From NCBI GenBank assembly GCA_900546435.1, contig URCQ01000009.1, positions 20,040-84,039 on the forward strand: a stretch of DNA of 64,000 nt, read 5' to 3'. Shown piece by piece: positions 6,975 through 15,920 of this stretch (its first letter is position 1; every line of letters begins with the position of its first letter). This stretch comes from an uncultured Pseudobutyrivibrio sp. GTDB taxonomy: Bacteria > Bacillota > Clostridia > Lachnospirales > Lachnospiraceae. Under the pieces are notes generated by a model. That model worked only from the letters and a program-made list of their open reading frames with translations. It had not been told where the DNA came from and made no database searches. Position numbers and translations under genes: made by a program.

Positions 6975-7397
6975 ATGAATAAAGCAGTTATATATTTTGG
7001 AGCAACAGGAAATGAGGCAGCGGATCAGATGGTAATGCAGGTTCTTGAGGAGTATTGCGCTGTGAATGGATATGAGGTGGTTGCAGTCATTTCGGAGAAC
7101 GCAAGACCGGAGGGAATGACATTTCCTATGAAGTTTGCCTTTGTCGGTATGGCAGAAGTAGAAGATGTTGATGTGGTTGTTACTCTTATGAGTGATATGG
7201 TGGGCGATTGTGAAGAAACAATTATGGATAACATCATTATGCTCGGAGAGCACGGCATTACGGTTGAGACAGCAAACGATGATATGGCTGGATATTATCA
7301 GAAGATGGAGCAGGCAGGGAAAAAGGAAGATAACGGTATTGTTTCACTTGCTGATTTTATGGCAGTATTTTTCAAGCGTCTCAGAGCCGACAGATAG
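6975..7397 (+). CDS. Resolvase-like protein lacking the catalytic serine (140 aa)
   Basis: ATG 6975 with GGAG (6963-6966) gives a start typical of a resolvase fold (MNKAVIYFGATG). GTG 6927, behind GAGGAG (6914-6919), is an alternative that adds 16 residues. The pattern strand (AVIYFG), helix (QMVMQVLEEYCAVNGYEVVA), strand, then VDVVVTLMSDMV and a helix before HGITVET, resembles the N-terminal catalytic domain of serine recombinases. However, the Arg-x-Ser nucleophile motif is replaced by FGATG, and there is no DNA-binding domain. A regulatory partner of the recombinases downstream is possible. The family assignment is by pattern only. Confidence 0.65.
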   Translation: MNKAVIYFGATGNEAADQMVMQVLEEYCAVNGYEVVAVISENARPEGMTFPMKFAFVGMAEVEDVDVVVTLMSDMVGDCEETIMDNIIMLGEHGITVETANDDMAGYYQKMEQAGKKEDNGIVSLADFMAVFFKRLRADR

Positions 7398-7405
7398 GAG
7401 GCTCT

Positions 7406-7726
7406 ATGAGTAAGTGTTGTGTTATCTGCGTAGGCAGAAATGCCGACAGAGCCGCAGACAGGATAGAAGCATATGCGAAGAAAGCGGATTTTGAGATTGT
7501 AGAAACAATCTTTAAAGATACGAAGTCTGTGGAAAGACTTAAATTTTATATCGAAAGAGATTCCATTATCAGTATTCTGGTAAGCAGTATCTATGATGTC
7601 TCATCGGATAAAGATGTGGTGAAAGGTATCATGGAACTTGCAGCAGAGCACGGGATCAGCATTAACGACGAGAGCAGGGGCTATGAACCTGCTCTCATCT
7701 CATTTGAGGAGGACAATGCCGGATAA
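7406..7726 (+). CDS. Second resolvase-like protein without catalytic serine (106 aa)
   Basis: It begins 8 bp after the previous stop, behind AGGAGG. The order of elements again resembles a serine-recombinase N-terminal domain: first strand CCVICVG, helix RAADRIEAYAKKADFEIV, then ISILVSSIYDVSS where active enzymes have the hydrophobic strand before LDRLxR, and a helix before HGISIND. The nucleophile position reads VGRNAD and no conserved catalytic arginines follow, so it should be inactive as a recombinase. It may be a paralogue of the 6975 product. Its last 11 bases overlap the next gene, indicating coupled translation. Confidence 0.6.
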   Translation: MSKCCVICVGRNADRAADRIEAYAKKADFEIVETIFKDTKSVERLKFYIERDSIISILVSSIYDVSSDKDVVKGIMELAAEHGISINDESRGYEPALISFEEDNAG

Positions 7727-7883
7727 AAAGGAATTAAGCATAGTGACATTTTCATCAGAAACCGTGGTGTTTGATGGGAAAGGAGACAGAGTTGTTGCCT
7801 GTCCTACGGAACAGGAAGCTGTCGAATATATCCGTGGGCAGGAAATACCAGTTGACAGACAAGGAAGTGAATATTATGAGTGA
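7716..7883 (+). CDS. Small acidic protein, candidate antitoxin of the adjacent MazF (55 aa)
   Basis: ATG 7716 follows GAGGAGG (7706-7712) and overlaps the end of the gene before it. The 55-residue product (MPDKKELSIVTFSSETVVFD at its start, PTEQEAVEYIRGQEIPVDRQ near its end) is acidic and overlaps the MazF-type toxin gene by 8 bp. It shows no AbrB- or ribbon-helix-helix motif that I recognise. Position, size and translational coupling are those of an antitoxin, but that role is inferred from context only. Confidence 0.5.
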   Translation: MPDKKELSIVTFSSETVVFDGKGDRVVACPTEQEAVEYIRGQEIPVDRQGSEYYE

Positions 7884-8262
7884 AATAAGACGGGGCGATA
7901 TCTGGATGGTTGATTTTGGAGTACCGGAAGATGAGAATGACCACAAGCTGCACGGTATCAGACCAGTAGTGATTGTGAGCAATGACAGTGCAAACAGACA
8001 CAGCACGGTATTCCATGCAGTACCGCTTACAAGTAAGATTCATAAAAAGACATATCTGCCAACACATATTTTTATCAGTTCGTTTAAGGCTGTTGGATTA
8101 AGAACGAACAGTATCGCTCAGTGTGAGCAGTTATGTGATGTGAAAGATACGGACCTGATAGAAAAAATCGGGAAAGTAAGCAAAAACCAGTTAAGACAGA
8201 TAACAAAAGGTATGCAGATCCAGTTGGGTATGAGTACAAAACATAATAATCCAATTGCATAA
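7876..8262 (+). CDS. PemK/MazF-family toxin, putative mRNA interferase (128 aa)
   Basis: The protein opens with the family signature RRGDIWMVDFG, followed by LHGIRPVVIVSND and a strand-rich middle (FHAVPLTSKIHKKTYLPTHI) with the SIAQCEQLCDV motif. MazF/PemK proteins are endoribonucleases that cut mRNA at short sites and are held inactive by an antitoxin. Length (128 aa) is usual for the clostridial branch. The start at 7876 was chosen because homology begins there and it overlaps the 55-residue upstream gene. It sits in the operon before the recombinases and may help keep the mobile element in the host. Confidence 0.88.
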   Translation: MSEIRRGDIWMVDFGVPEDENDHKLHGIRPVVIVSNDSANRHSTVFHAVPLTSKIHKKTYLPTHIFISSFKAVGLRTNSIAQCEQLCDVKDTDLIEKIGKVSKNQLRQITKGMQIQLGMSTKHNNPIA

Positions 8263-8269
8263 ATTCCAG

Positions 8270-8287
8270 CCGGGGCGAAAGCTCCGG
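8270..8287 (+). other. Stable GAAA-tetraloop hairpin between toxin and DUF6870-like genes
   Basis: A 7-bp GC-rich stem (8270-8276 with 8281-8287, one G-T pair) is capped by a GAAA tetraloop. A second hairpin (AGCCG/CGGCT) follows before the next ribosome site. No T-run follows. It may slow decay of the upstream mRNA or attenuate readthrough. Confidence 0.4.
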
Positions 8288-8339
8288 TGTTACATAGCCG
8301 TCAGCATATCTGGCGGCTTAATTTGATTGGAGGGATAGG

Positions 8340-8588
8340 ATGACAGTTGAACAGTTGGACAAAATATCGGCACAGAGATTAGAAGATGTGGATATTGATA
8401 CATTGGTGGAAGTAAACAGCATAAAGTACGCTGACGGAATGCCTGTGGAAAAGAAGGTTGCGGGAATGATTGCAAAGACAGGTAATCCGTATTTCCGCAG
8501 GTCAGGAAAGAGCAAGATTAAGATTTCATTTTCCGATAATGGGGAAAGCCTGAAAGACAATTATATTGCTATGCTTGCCAATGTATAG
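8340..8588 (+). CDS. DUF6870-like small protein (82 aa)
   Basis: ATG 8340 follows GGAGGG. The 82-residue product matches my memory of the DUF6870 family: an N-terminal stretch VDIDTLVEVNSIKYADGMPV, then VAGMIAKTGNPYFRRSGKSK and a conserved end IKISFSDNGESLKDN. Such proteins are found next to recombinases and conjugation genes of integrative elements in Clostridia. No biochemical function is known to me. It lies 160 bp before the first recombinase. Confidence 0.7.
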   Translation: MTVEQLDKISAQRLEDVDIDTLVEVNSIKYADGMPVEKKVAGMIAKTGNPYFRRSGKSKIKISFSDNGESLKDNYIAMLANV

Positions 8589-8747
8589 AGCAGTCAGCCA
8601 AAATTAGGGGTGGAAATTCAGATGGATTTGTGATATCATTACAGACAAATAAGGACATCTAACCCGAAAGGGTATCAATTTCATATTTATGTTTCCATTC
8701 CTCTTGATTTGGGACTTCTAACTTAGAAAATCGAAGGAGTGGTGGAC

Positions 8748-10409
8748 ATGAACAATTCTAAAAGAATTTACAGAGCAGCCATCTATGTTAGATTATCTAA
8801 GGAAGATGGCGATCTTGATGATGTGAGAAAAGCTGAAAGTAACAGTATCTCAAATCAGAAATCCCTGATACTTAATTATTTAAAAGACAAAGAAGATATT
8901 GAAATAGTATCAATCCGTGAGGATGACGGCTATTCAGGGGCAACTTTTGACCGTCCGGCATTTAAACTTATGTTGCAGGATGTGAAAGACGGTATTATAG
9001 ACTGTATCGTTGTAAAAGATCTTTCGAGGTTTGCAAGAGAGTATATCGACGCAGGGCGATACATTGAGCGGATGTTTCCTGCAATGGGGATACGATTTAT
9101 AGCGATCAATGATGCCTATGACAGTGCAGATACACAGGCACAGGGAAACGAGATAATCATTCCGTTTAAGAATCTTATCAATGACGCTTATTGCAGGGAT
9201 ATTTCCATAAAAATCCGAAGCCACCTTGAAACAAAGAGACAGAACGGAGAATTTGTAGGAAATTACTGTGTCTATGGCTACAAGAAATCTGAGATTGACC
9301 ATAATGTGATTGTCCCGGACGAATATGCAGGTCATGTGGTACAGGACATTTTCCGCTGGATAAAGAACGGAATGAGCCTTGATGCCATAAGCGATAAGCT
9401 GAATGTTCTTGGTATCCTGTCACCTATGGCATACAAACTCAGCAATGGCGAAAATTATAAGACAGCATTTCAGAAGAAAGACGAGCTGCTGTGGACTCCT
9501 GTTGCGGTAAGGCGTATCGCAACGAATATTATTTATACAGGAACACTTGTACAGGGAAAATTTACAACACCAAACCATAAGGTTAAAACAAAGATATTAA
9601 AGCCACAGGAGAAATGGGCAGTATGCCACAACAATCACGAGGCACTGGTATCTTTAAGGACTTTCCAGATTGTACAGCGTCTGTTGTCAGTGGATATGAG
9701 AATGGCACCGGGAAAAGATTCTATCTATCTTTTATCCGGAATAGCAGTATGTGCCGACTGTGGGGCACTTATGACACGAAAGGTGTCTACGGTAAATGGA
9801 AAAAAGTATGTTTACTATATGTGTTCCAATAACAAGAAGAATAAGAAGTGCAGCTCCCATAGGATAAAAGAGGCAGACTTGGAAAGCCGTGTATTTGATA
9901 CCTTGAGGGATATGACAGCAATACTTCTGGATGCAGATGAGGTAATAAAGGAAGCTGGCAATAGTGCCAATTTCAGAATAGACCAGAAAAAGACAAAAGA
10001 GAGGATCAGTGCAAAAGAGAAAGAGATAACCAAATACAACCAGATGCTTGTTTCGCTTTATGAGGATTACCGAGATGGAATTGTTGATAAATCAGATTTT
10101 GCGATTATCAAGGAGAGTTTTGAGGTAAAAAGAGCAGAGGCGGAAAAGGCAATCGACAGGTTGCAGAAGGAAGCGGAAAACATTGCTGCCGGGATTGAAA
10201 GAGATACCGAGTGGCTGGAAGAACACAGGAAATGGAAAACAATGCCTTCTCTTACCCGTAATGTGGTAGTGAGCCTTATACAGTCTGTAAAGGTATATGA
10301 GGGCGGTGATATAGAAATCGTACTGGACTGTGACGATGAATACAGAAAAATCGTTGCAAGAGCCGGGGAGCTGGAAAGACAGCATGATGCGGAAAGGCTG
10401 GTGGTTTAA
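8748..10409 (+). CDS. Large serine recombinase 1 of 3 (553 aa)
   Basis: AAGGAG (8734-8739) places the start at ATG 8748 rather than GTG 8739. The catalytic domain is intact: the RLS nucleophile motif (Ser17) and the later VVKDLSRFAREY motif. The recombinase domain follows (about residues 170-300), then a zinc ribbon (CADCG and CSNNKKNKKC) and a C-terminal coiled coil (about 400-500). Enzymes of this type move integrative elements by strand exchange between att sites. The gene abuts the next recombinase with no spacing, so all three are made from one transcript. Confidence 0.95.
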   Translation: MNNSKRIYRAAIYVRLSKEDGDLDDVRKAESNSISNQKSLILNYLKDKEDIEIVSIREDDGYSGATFDRPAFKLMLQDVKDGIIDCIVVKDLSRFAREYIDAGRYIERMFPAMGIRFIAINDAYDSADTQAQGNEIIIPFKNLINDAYCRDISIKIRSHLETKRQNGEFVGNYCVYGYKKSEIDHNVIVPDEYAGHVVQDIFRWIKNGMSLDAISDKLNVLGILSPMAYKLSNGENYKTAFQKKDELLWTPVAVRRIATNIIYTGTLVQGKFTTPNHKVKTKILKPQEKWAVCHNNHEALVSLRTFQIVQRLLSVDMRMAPGKDSIYLLSGIAVCADCGALMTRKVSTVNGKKYVYYMCSNNKKNKKCSSHRIKEADLESRVFDTLRDMTAILLDADEVIKEAGNSANFRIDQKKTKERISAKEKEITKYNQMLVSLYEDYRDGIVDKSDFAIIKESFEVKRAEAEKAIDRLQKEAENIAAGIERDTEWLEEHRKWKTMPSLTRNVVVSLIQSVKVYEGGDIEIVLDCDDEYRKIVARAGELERQHDAERLVV

Positions 10410-12053
10410 ATGGCAAGGAAGTCAAGAACACAGCCGAAACAGTCCACGGATACGCTGAAGGCTTTATCCAAAGTGTATAAGACTGCCATATATGTGAGGT
10501 TATCTGCGGAAAAAGATGAAACGAGAGACAGAAAAACCCTGATCAATCAGAGAAATCTCATTAAGAACTTTGTGGATCAGCAGATGGACATGGAAGTTTA
10601 TGACATCTATATGGACGATGAAATTTCCGGTACAACATTCGACAGACCGGAATTTGAGCGTATGATGTCGGATATGAGGGCAGGAAGGATCAACTGCATT
10701 GTCGTAAAGGATTTGTCCCGCTTGGGTAGAGATTACATTGAAACGGGCAATCTGGTAGAGCGTGTATTCCCGATGATGAATATCCGCTTTGTAGCGATTA
10801 CGGATAATTATGATTCCTCAAAGAAAGACGCAGACCTTATGGTTGCGGTCACGAATATAGCCAATGATCTGTATGCTAAGGATATTTCAAAGAAAATATC
10901 TGCCAGTAAGCAGGAAGCGATGGAAAAAGGTATTCCGACTGGAAATGTGGCTTATGGCTATAAGGTAGTCTTTAATGAAAATAAAGTCAAGGTAATGGTT
11001 GAGGATAAGGAAGCCGCAGATGTTGTAAGGTGGATTTTTAATGAGGCAGAAAAAGGTACACTGCATTCTGTGATAGCGGCAGAACTGAATGCGAAGCATA
11101 TCCTTACACCTGCCCAGTACAGAGTAAGGCATAATATAGAGAAACTTGAAAAGCTGAGTGGAGTTAAGTGGACTGTTGATACATTGTCACAGATTTTAAA
11201 GAATGAAGTCTATATTGGAAGATATGTGACTGGTAAAGACAGGGTATGCCTGTACAGACACGAAAAGAGGCATACTACCAATAAAGATGAGTGGTATGTT
11301 TTTGAAAATCATCATATTGCACTTATTGCAAAGGAACAGTTCTATGCGGTACAGAAGAATAAAAGAAAGGTAATAAAGCCAACAAAAAAGCAGACAGTGA
11401 ATATGCTGAAAGGCAAAATCATTTGCGGCTGTTGTGGAAGCAGTATCCATATTCACCCAGAGAAACACGCAAAGGTTTATCTGTGTACGCATAGAAAAAG
11501 ATATGGAAAGGATAGTTGTAACTGCCTGCCTGTAAAGGTAGACGATGTATATGCAGCGGTGCTTGCCGTTATAAAAGAGCAGATACAGGTCTTTGTTGAC
11601 AGGGAAATGATATTAAAGGAACACCACAATGACAGCAGGGTAATCAGACAGGAACAGGTATATACGGAAGCCGTGAATAAGTGTGTCAAGGAAATGGACA
11701 GGCTTATGGAATTAAAGAGCGGCTTGTATGCAGATTACACAGAAGAACTGCTTGATGAAAAGGAATACCTGCAACTGAACAGGGAGTATTCGCAGCGTAT
11801 TGAGAAATTGAAGATACAGGCTGATGAATACAGGCAGGCGGCAAGTCAGTATGAAAGTGCTGAAAAGACCGTTGCCCAGTTAAAAGCTGAAATGCTCCGT
11901 TTTAAAGGAAAACGCAAGTTGACGCAGGAAATGGTCGATTTGTTTGTTGCACAGGTACGCATATACGAAAACAAGAATCTTGAGATCGTTCTGAACTATG
12001 AAGATGAACTGAAAAAATTCGCAGAACTGAATATGGAAAGAGAGGCAGGATAA
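10410..12053 (+). CDS. Large serine recombinase 2 of 3 (547 aa)
   Basis: It begins directly after the stop of recombinase 1. The N-terminus has about 25 extra basic residues before the catalytic motif VRLS (Ser32), with VVKDLSRLGRDY further on. A recombinase domain, a zinc ribbon (CGCCGSS, then CTHRKRYGKDSCNC) and a long helical C-terminus follow. All key catalytic residues that can be recognised are present. Its sequence differs clearly from the other two, so the three are not recent duplicates. They probably act together or on different att sites. Confidence 0.95.
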   Translation: MARKSRTQPKQSTDTLKALSKVYKTAIYVRLSAEKDETRDRKTLINQRNLIKNFVDQQMDMEVYDIYMDDEISGTTFDRPEFERMMSDMRAGRINCIVVKDLSRLGRDYIETGNLVERVFPMMNIRFVAITDNYDSSKKDADLMVAVTNIANDLYAKDISKKISASKQEAMEKGIPTGNVAYGYKVVFNENKVKVMVEDKEAADVVRWIFNEAEKGTLHSVIAAELNAKHILTPAQYRVRHNIEKLEKLSGVKWTVDTLSQILKNEVYIGRYVTGKDRVCLYRHEKRHTTNKDEWYVFENHHIALIAKEQFYAVQKNKRKVIKPTKKQTVNMLKGKIICGCCGSSIHIHPEKHAKVYLCTHRKRYGKDSCNCLPVKVDDVYAAVLAVIKEQIQVFVDREMILKEHHNDSRVIRQEQVYTEAVNKCVKEMDRLMELKSGLYADYTEELLDEKEYLQLNREYSQRIEKLKIQADEYRQAASQYESAEKTVAQLKAEMLRFKGKRKLTQEMVDLFVAQVRIYENKNLEIVLNYEDELKKFAELNMEREAG

Positions 12054-13633
12054 TGGCTGAGAAAAGAAAATTAGCCTTTTATATCCGTCTCTCTGATGCG
12101 GATGAGGAGGTAAAAGCAGGAACAAAAGACGAAAGTAACAGTATTACAGGACAGAGAAAACTCTTGTATGCGTATATCAAGAAAACAGAGGAATTTGCAG
12201 GTTTTGAGGTACTGGAATACTTTGATGACGGATATTCGGGAACAATGTTCAATAACAGAGCAGAATTCCAAAGGCTCATACAGGACGCAGAGCTTGGAAG
12301 ATTTGAATGTATCATAGTAAAAGACTTTTCACGATTTGGAAGGGATTACCTTGAAGTAGGCAACTATCTGGAGTTTGTATTCCCTGCAATGGGAATGAGG
12401 TTTATTTCTGTCAACGATAATTATGACAGTGACAGAAACTTTGGTGTTACCGGAGGAATGGATGTAGCTTATAAGAATCTGATTTACCAGCTTTACAGTA
12501 TGGATTTATCAAGAAAGGTAAAGAGTGCCAGAAGGACAAGAAATCTGAGTGGCGAATACACGGCATCATTTGTCTGCTATGGATACAAGAAAGATCCGGA
12601 CGATAAGCATAAGCTGATAATAGATGAAGAAGCTGCAAAGGTTGTTGTGGAGATATTTTCACTGATCATTGCAGGATATAATGCAAGTGAGGTTGCCCGC
12701 ATATTAAATGAGAGAAAAATCCCGACAAGAGTTCAAAACCAGTGGAAGAATGGAATCAATTATGTTCCGGTTCATAATAAAGGGGATTATATGTGGGATA
12801 ATTCAGAAGTTATAGCGATTGTCCAGAATGAGCAGTACAAAGGAATAATGATCCAGAATAAATGTGAAACTGTTGGTTTTGGAGATAATAAGAAGGTTCG
12901 CAAACGAAATAAAGAGGACTGGTCTGTTGTAGAAGGTGCAATACCAAGAATAGTAAGCGATGAAATGTTTGATGAAGTCAATAAAATGCTACGGGTTGAA
13001 GCCAGAGGGATTGAAAAGAGTACAAAGAAACGTAAGAAAAATCTTTTTATCTGTCCCTATTGTGGAAGAAAGCTGATGAATTCCAGTGCAGTATGTACAC
13101 CGAAGCTCCTCTGTCCAAAACGCAGGATGGTAAGGACTGGCGAATGTCAGCAGATTTTTATGCTGAAGTCAGAAGCACAGGACAAGGTGCTGGAAATCAC
13201 AAAGGAAATCTGTAGAACACTTATACAGGAAGAAGAACTTAAAAGGGCATCAAAGGATAAAAGGAAGGTGACAAGCGATGAGTATTTGATTAGTGAGCTT
13301 AAAGCGGAGTATGACAGAATATCAAACAGCACAGTTTCTTGTTATCAGTCATACAGAGAGGGAAAGTACACAAAAGAAGAATATGTGCAGCTAAGAAAAA
13401 CAAACCAAGAGCTGTTAGCTGATCTGGAGAATCAGATATCAGATTTGCAGGAGAAAGCTGCAAATCAGGAGCCTGACACAGAGGAGAAGATAGAACAGCT
13501 AACCCAGTATAGTATGCTGGAACAGTATGACGGAGATGTACTTTCCAACATAATTGATAAGGTGCTCATTTACAACGACAAAGATATAGAGGTTGTGTTT
13601 AAGGGTGAGAACTTTATCCGAAATGCAGTGTAG
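12053..13633 (+). CDS. Large serine recombinase 3 of 3 (526 aa)
   Basis: The ATG overlaps the stop of recombinase 2 (TAATG). The catalytic motif IRLS (Ser14) and VVKDFSRFGRDY-type motif (IIVKDFSRFGRDY) are present. A recombinase domain, a zinc ribbon (CPYCGRKL, then C and CPKRR) and a coiled-coil tail follow. This is the last gene of the module; a terminator follows 22 bp after the stop. The element end is therefore expected in the next few hundred bases, close to the split Rpn gene. Confidence 0.95.
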   Translation: MAEKRKLAFYIRLSDADEEVKAGTKDESNSITGQRKLLYAYIKKTEEFAGFEVLEYFDDGYSGTMFNNRAEFQRLIQDAELGRFECIIVKDFSRFGRDYLEVGNYLEFVFPAMGMRFISVNDNYDSDRNFGVTGGMDVAYKNLIYQLYSMDLSRKVKSARRTRNLSGEYTASFVCYGYKKDPDDKHKLIIDEEAAKVVVEIFSLIIAGYNASEVARILNERKIPTRVQNQWKNGINYVPVHNKGDYMWDNSEVIAIVQNEQYKGIMIQNKCETVGFGDNKKVRKRNKEDWSVVEGAIPRIVSDEMFDEVNKMLRVEARGIEKSTKKRKKNLFICPYCGRKLMNSSAVCTPKLLCPKRRMVRTGECQQIFMLKSEAQDKVLEITKEICRTLIQEEELKRASKDKRKVTSDEYLISELKAEYDRISNSTVSCYQSYREGKYTKEEYVQLRKTNQELLADLENQISDLQEKAANQEPDTEEKIEQLTQYSMLEQYDGDVLSNIIDKVLIYNDKDIEVVFKGENFIRNAV

Positions 13634-13655
13634 TAAACAAAATGAGTAATACAGA

Positions 13656-13690
13656 AAGCCAGTAGTGAAAAAGCTGCTGGCTTCTTCTAT
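13656..13690 (+). terminator. Terminator after the recombinase operon
   Basis: AAGCCAGTAG (13656-13665) pairs with CTGCTGGCTT (13674-13683) with one G-T pair, followed by CTTCT. The T-run is short, so it may be inefficient. Confidence 0.6.
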
Positions 13691-13810
13691 GGGTAGTAAC
13701 GAAAAGGTTAATAGTAATAAACTATTCTGTACTTTAAAAATCAGTAAGGATTTGATAGAATATGTACAGAAAAAAATAAAATTTTTTTTGTCCCAGTCTT
13801 GACAGATGCA

Positions 13811-13890
13811 GGTAGCCCTGTCTATCTGTGTCAAGTCTAACACATTTAAGGAAAGTTTTCTACTGTATGTTTGCTGGGTGCGGATGTTCT
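13811..13890 (+). repeat. 80-bp direct repeat, left copy
   Basis: 75 of 80 bases match 17885-17964 in the same orientation. The five differences all lie in the first 28 bases, and the last 52 (13839-13890) are identical. Both copies encode the same part of an Rpn-family nuclease (NIRTQQTYSRKLSLNVLDL on the minus strand). Confidence 0.95.
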
Positions 13891-14400
13891 GCAGTTCATA
13901 AGTGGCATAGAATTCCGGAGCATTTTCGAAGAGAGTATAGTTAAGAATGCCAATGTGAATGACTGGTTTGGCATCCAGATAGGCTTGTCCCCGATTGAGT
14001 TGATCAAAGGAGCGGCAGAGATAACTGAGCGAACGTTCCGGCCAATCGTTATTGTTTGATACCTGCATTTCTAAGTTTATATAGGTATCATCATTTAGGA
14101 GAAGTGAGATGTCTAAGATGAATTCCTTGTCATCATAGACTTTGCCAAGTTCAATGGGATTTTGGATCTCAATGGATTTGACATCGTCTGGATTTATGTG
14201 CAGTAAGGCACTGACCAACCCGGTCAATGTTCGCTTTACCTCATTCTTTCGTTTGTTTTGGCGAGGCGGTAAGAGAAGAATTGCGCGCAAAAACTCCCTA
14301 TACACTGCATCGCATTATTCATAGGATAAATTTGGCGATCTGCCAAAGATGACGATATCCAGATCGGATATCTGTGATTGCAGTATGGCAGATGGTAAGG
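13811..14400 (-). pseudogene. Rpn-family (PD-(D/E)XK) nuclease, N-terminal part
   Basis: On the minus strand, codons from about 14400 read LQSQISDLDIVIFGRSPN, hit a TAA just upstream of GTG 14305, and continue into a PDDEXK nuclease domain. The conserved EFILDISLLLND and INLEMQVSNNN (D and ExQ catalytic motifs) are present, then LSYLCRSFDQL and PVIHIGILNY. Homology ends at the left 80-bp repeat; beyond it the frame runs on through unrelated DNA. Rpn proteins are recombination-promoting nucleases with a mobile character. The missing C-terminal part lies 3.6 kb to the right (17534-17964). Confidence 0.85.
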
Positions 14401-14621
14401 TAAAGTGCAAATAAAAAGAGTATAAACTTTCTAAAGAATTAATAAAAGATATGGTAGTTCTGGATATCATTCCCCTCATTTCGCTTGACGCTTTCGAAAA
14501 CGTAGTTCAAAATATAAGTAGTTTTGAACAGAGTATTTGTGGATGGTAAGGCGTATAACTGGAGTAAATGTGGTATTGGAAGATTTTCATGAATCTGAGA
14601 AAAACTGCGAGGAAACGTGTA

Positions 14622-15920
14622 ATGACAATATGTGAATACGACAAAGAAAGTGGTTATATTTTTCCGAATAATGATGATAGAAAAGTAGTGCATGATATTG
14701 GGATGGATAATCTAGAACAGTTGCTAAAACTCGCTGAACAGGATGAGGTGTGGGCACAAAATGTTAGAGAGGAAGTGAGACAGCGTCTCCTAGATCCGAG
14801 TATTCCACCTACGAGATTCTTGGATGAGAACAGGATTCGTAATACAGCAGGAACAGTAATTACATATCCGTTTGGTGAGCGAATTATTACTTTTAATAGC
14901 AAGCGACATTTTTATCGCGGAGAAAATCAGGAATATCCTAGTAGCTTGCCTTCTCTTCGAAGAAAAACGATTGGGATGTCTGCGTATGAAGAAGAGTTGA
15001 CTTGGATTATTGCGGAAATGCGAATAAGGCAATTTTGGTATTTTATGTGGAAATTTAGTATTGTGCCATATTGGGAGGCAAATCTGTGTGATGTCAATTA
15101 CCATGCGTTAGCGCAGCATTATGGATTGGATACATATCTGATGGATCTGACAAATGATTTTAAGACAGCATTATTCTTTGCTACCTGCAAATATAATTAT
15201 GAAGAAGATTGCTATGAGCCGTTGACGCAGGAAGATGTGAATGGCGATTTTAAATATGGAATTATTTATCATACGCCAAACTGGACGATTGATTTCAACA
15301 ATATGGTGTCAAATTTTTGGTATATGGAGCATATGTATGATAAACAAATGCCGGACCTATGCAGTGGTGACATGGATGGATATGCATTTCAGATTGGGTT
15401 TCAACCTTTTCTGCGATGTCATTACCAGAGCGGATATATTTTTCCTATGAGATTTTCATGTTCGTTGCAGGAGGATTATCGATTTGAAAGATTACGTTTT
15501 CGGCAATCGGTGGCTTTGTCTGAACGAGTATTCAATATGATGGACAAAGGTCAGAAGATATTTCCACGCGAAGGTATTACAAAGGCGCGCTCTATTATTC
15601 AGGACATAAAGGAGTGTACTTCATTTTCAATCTACGATGTAAAGGATATGTGGGATTATGATCATGTGAATCGTTCTATTTTTCTTACCATGGAAGATTT
15701 ATGTACTGCACTTAAAACGAAAGGTATACAGATTGTAAATGACGATGTCGACCAATTTATGATTTCTGATGATTTACGAGAAAGCATTAATGCCATGTAT
15801 GATAATCGGAATGTATTGGATGAGATTGGCGGGATGTTTCATCAGAAGCCAGAAGATGCGGAGTATCGGCGGAGAAGACGTGAAGAGATTTTACAAGGAG
15901 GCATGGATGCGGAAGAATAA
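14622..15920 (+). CDS. FRG-domain protein (432 aa), first gene of a two-gene module
   Basis: ATG 14622 is preceded by GAGG (14609-14612) at 9 bases; ATG 14568 would add 18 residues but its GGAG lies only 3 bases away. The protein carries the two hallmarks of the FRG domain: FYRGENQEYPSSLPSLRR (about residues 96-113) and HALAQHYGLDTYLMDLTNDF with KTALFFAT (about 161-187). FRG domains occur in phage-defence and toxin-like proteins; their activity is not well defined. The C-terminal 250 residues match nothing I know. It overlaps the next gene by 14 bp, so the two products are likely made in fixed ratio and act together. Confidence 0.85.
   Translation: MTICEYDKESGYIFPNNDDRKVVHDIGMDNLEQLLKLAEQDEVWAQNVREEVRQRLLDPSIPPTRFLDENRIRNTAGTVITYPFGERIITFNSKRHFYRGENQEYPSSLPSLRRKTIGMSAYEEELTWIIAEMRIRQFWYFMWKFSIVPYWEANLCDVNYHALAQHYGLDTYLMDLTNDFKTALFFATCKYNYEEDCYEPLTQEDVNGDFKYGIIYHTPNWTIDFNNMVSNFWYMEHMYDKQMPDLCSGDMDGYAFQIGFQPFLRCHYQSGYIFPMRFSCSLQEDYRFERLRFRQSVALSERVFNMMDKGQKIFPREGITKARSIIQDIKECTSFSIYDVKDMWDYDHVNRSIFLTMEDLCTALKTKGIQIVNDDVDQFMISDDLRESINAMYDNRNVLDEIGGMFHQKPEDAEYRRRRREEILQGGMDAEE

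Noticed and set aside
13499..13810. Minus-strand continuation of the Rpn frame past the left repeat
   Set aside because: Homology to Rpn stops at the repeat; the rest is chance readthrough into the end of recombinase 3 and the spacer.
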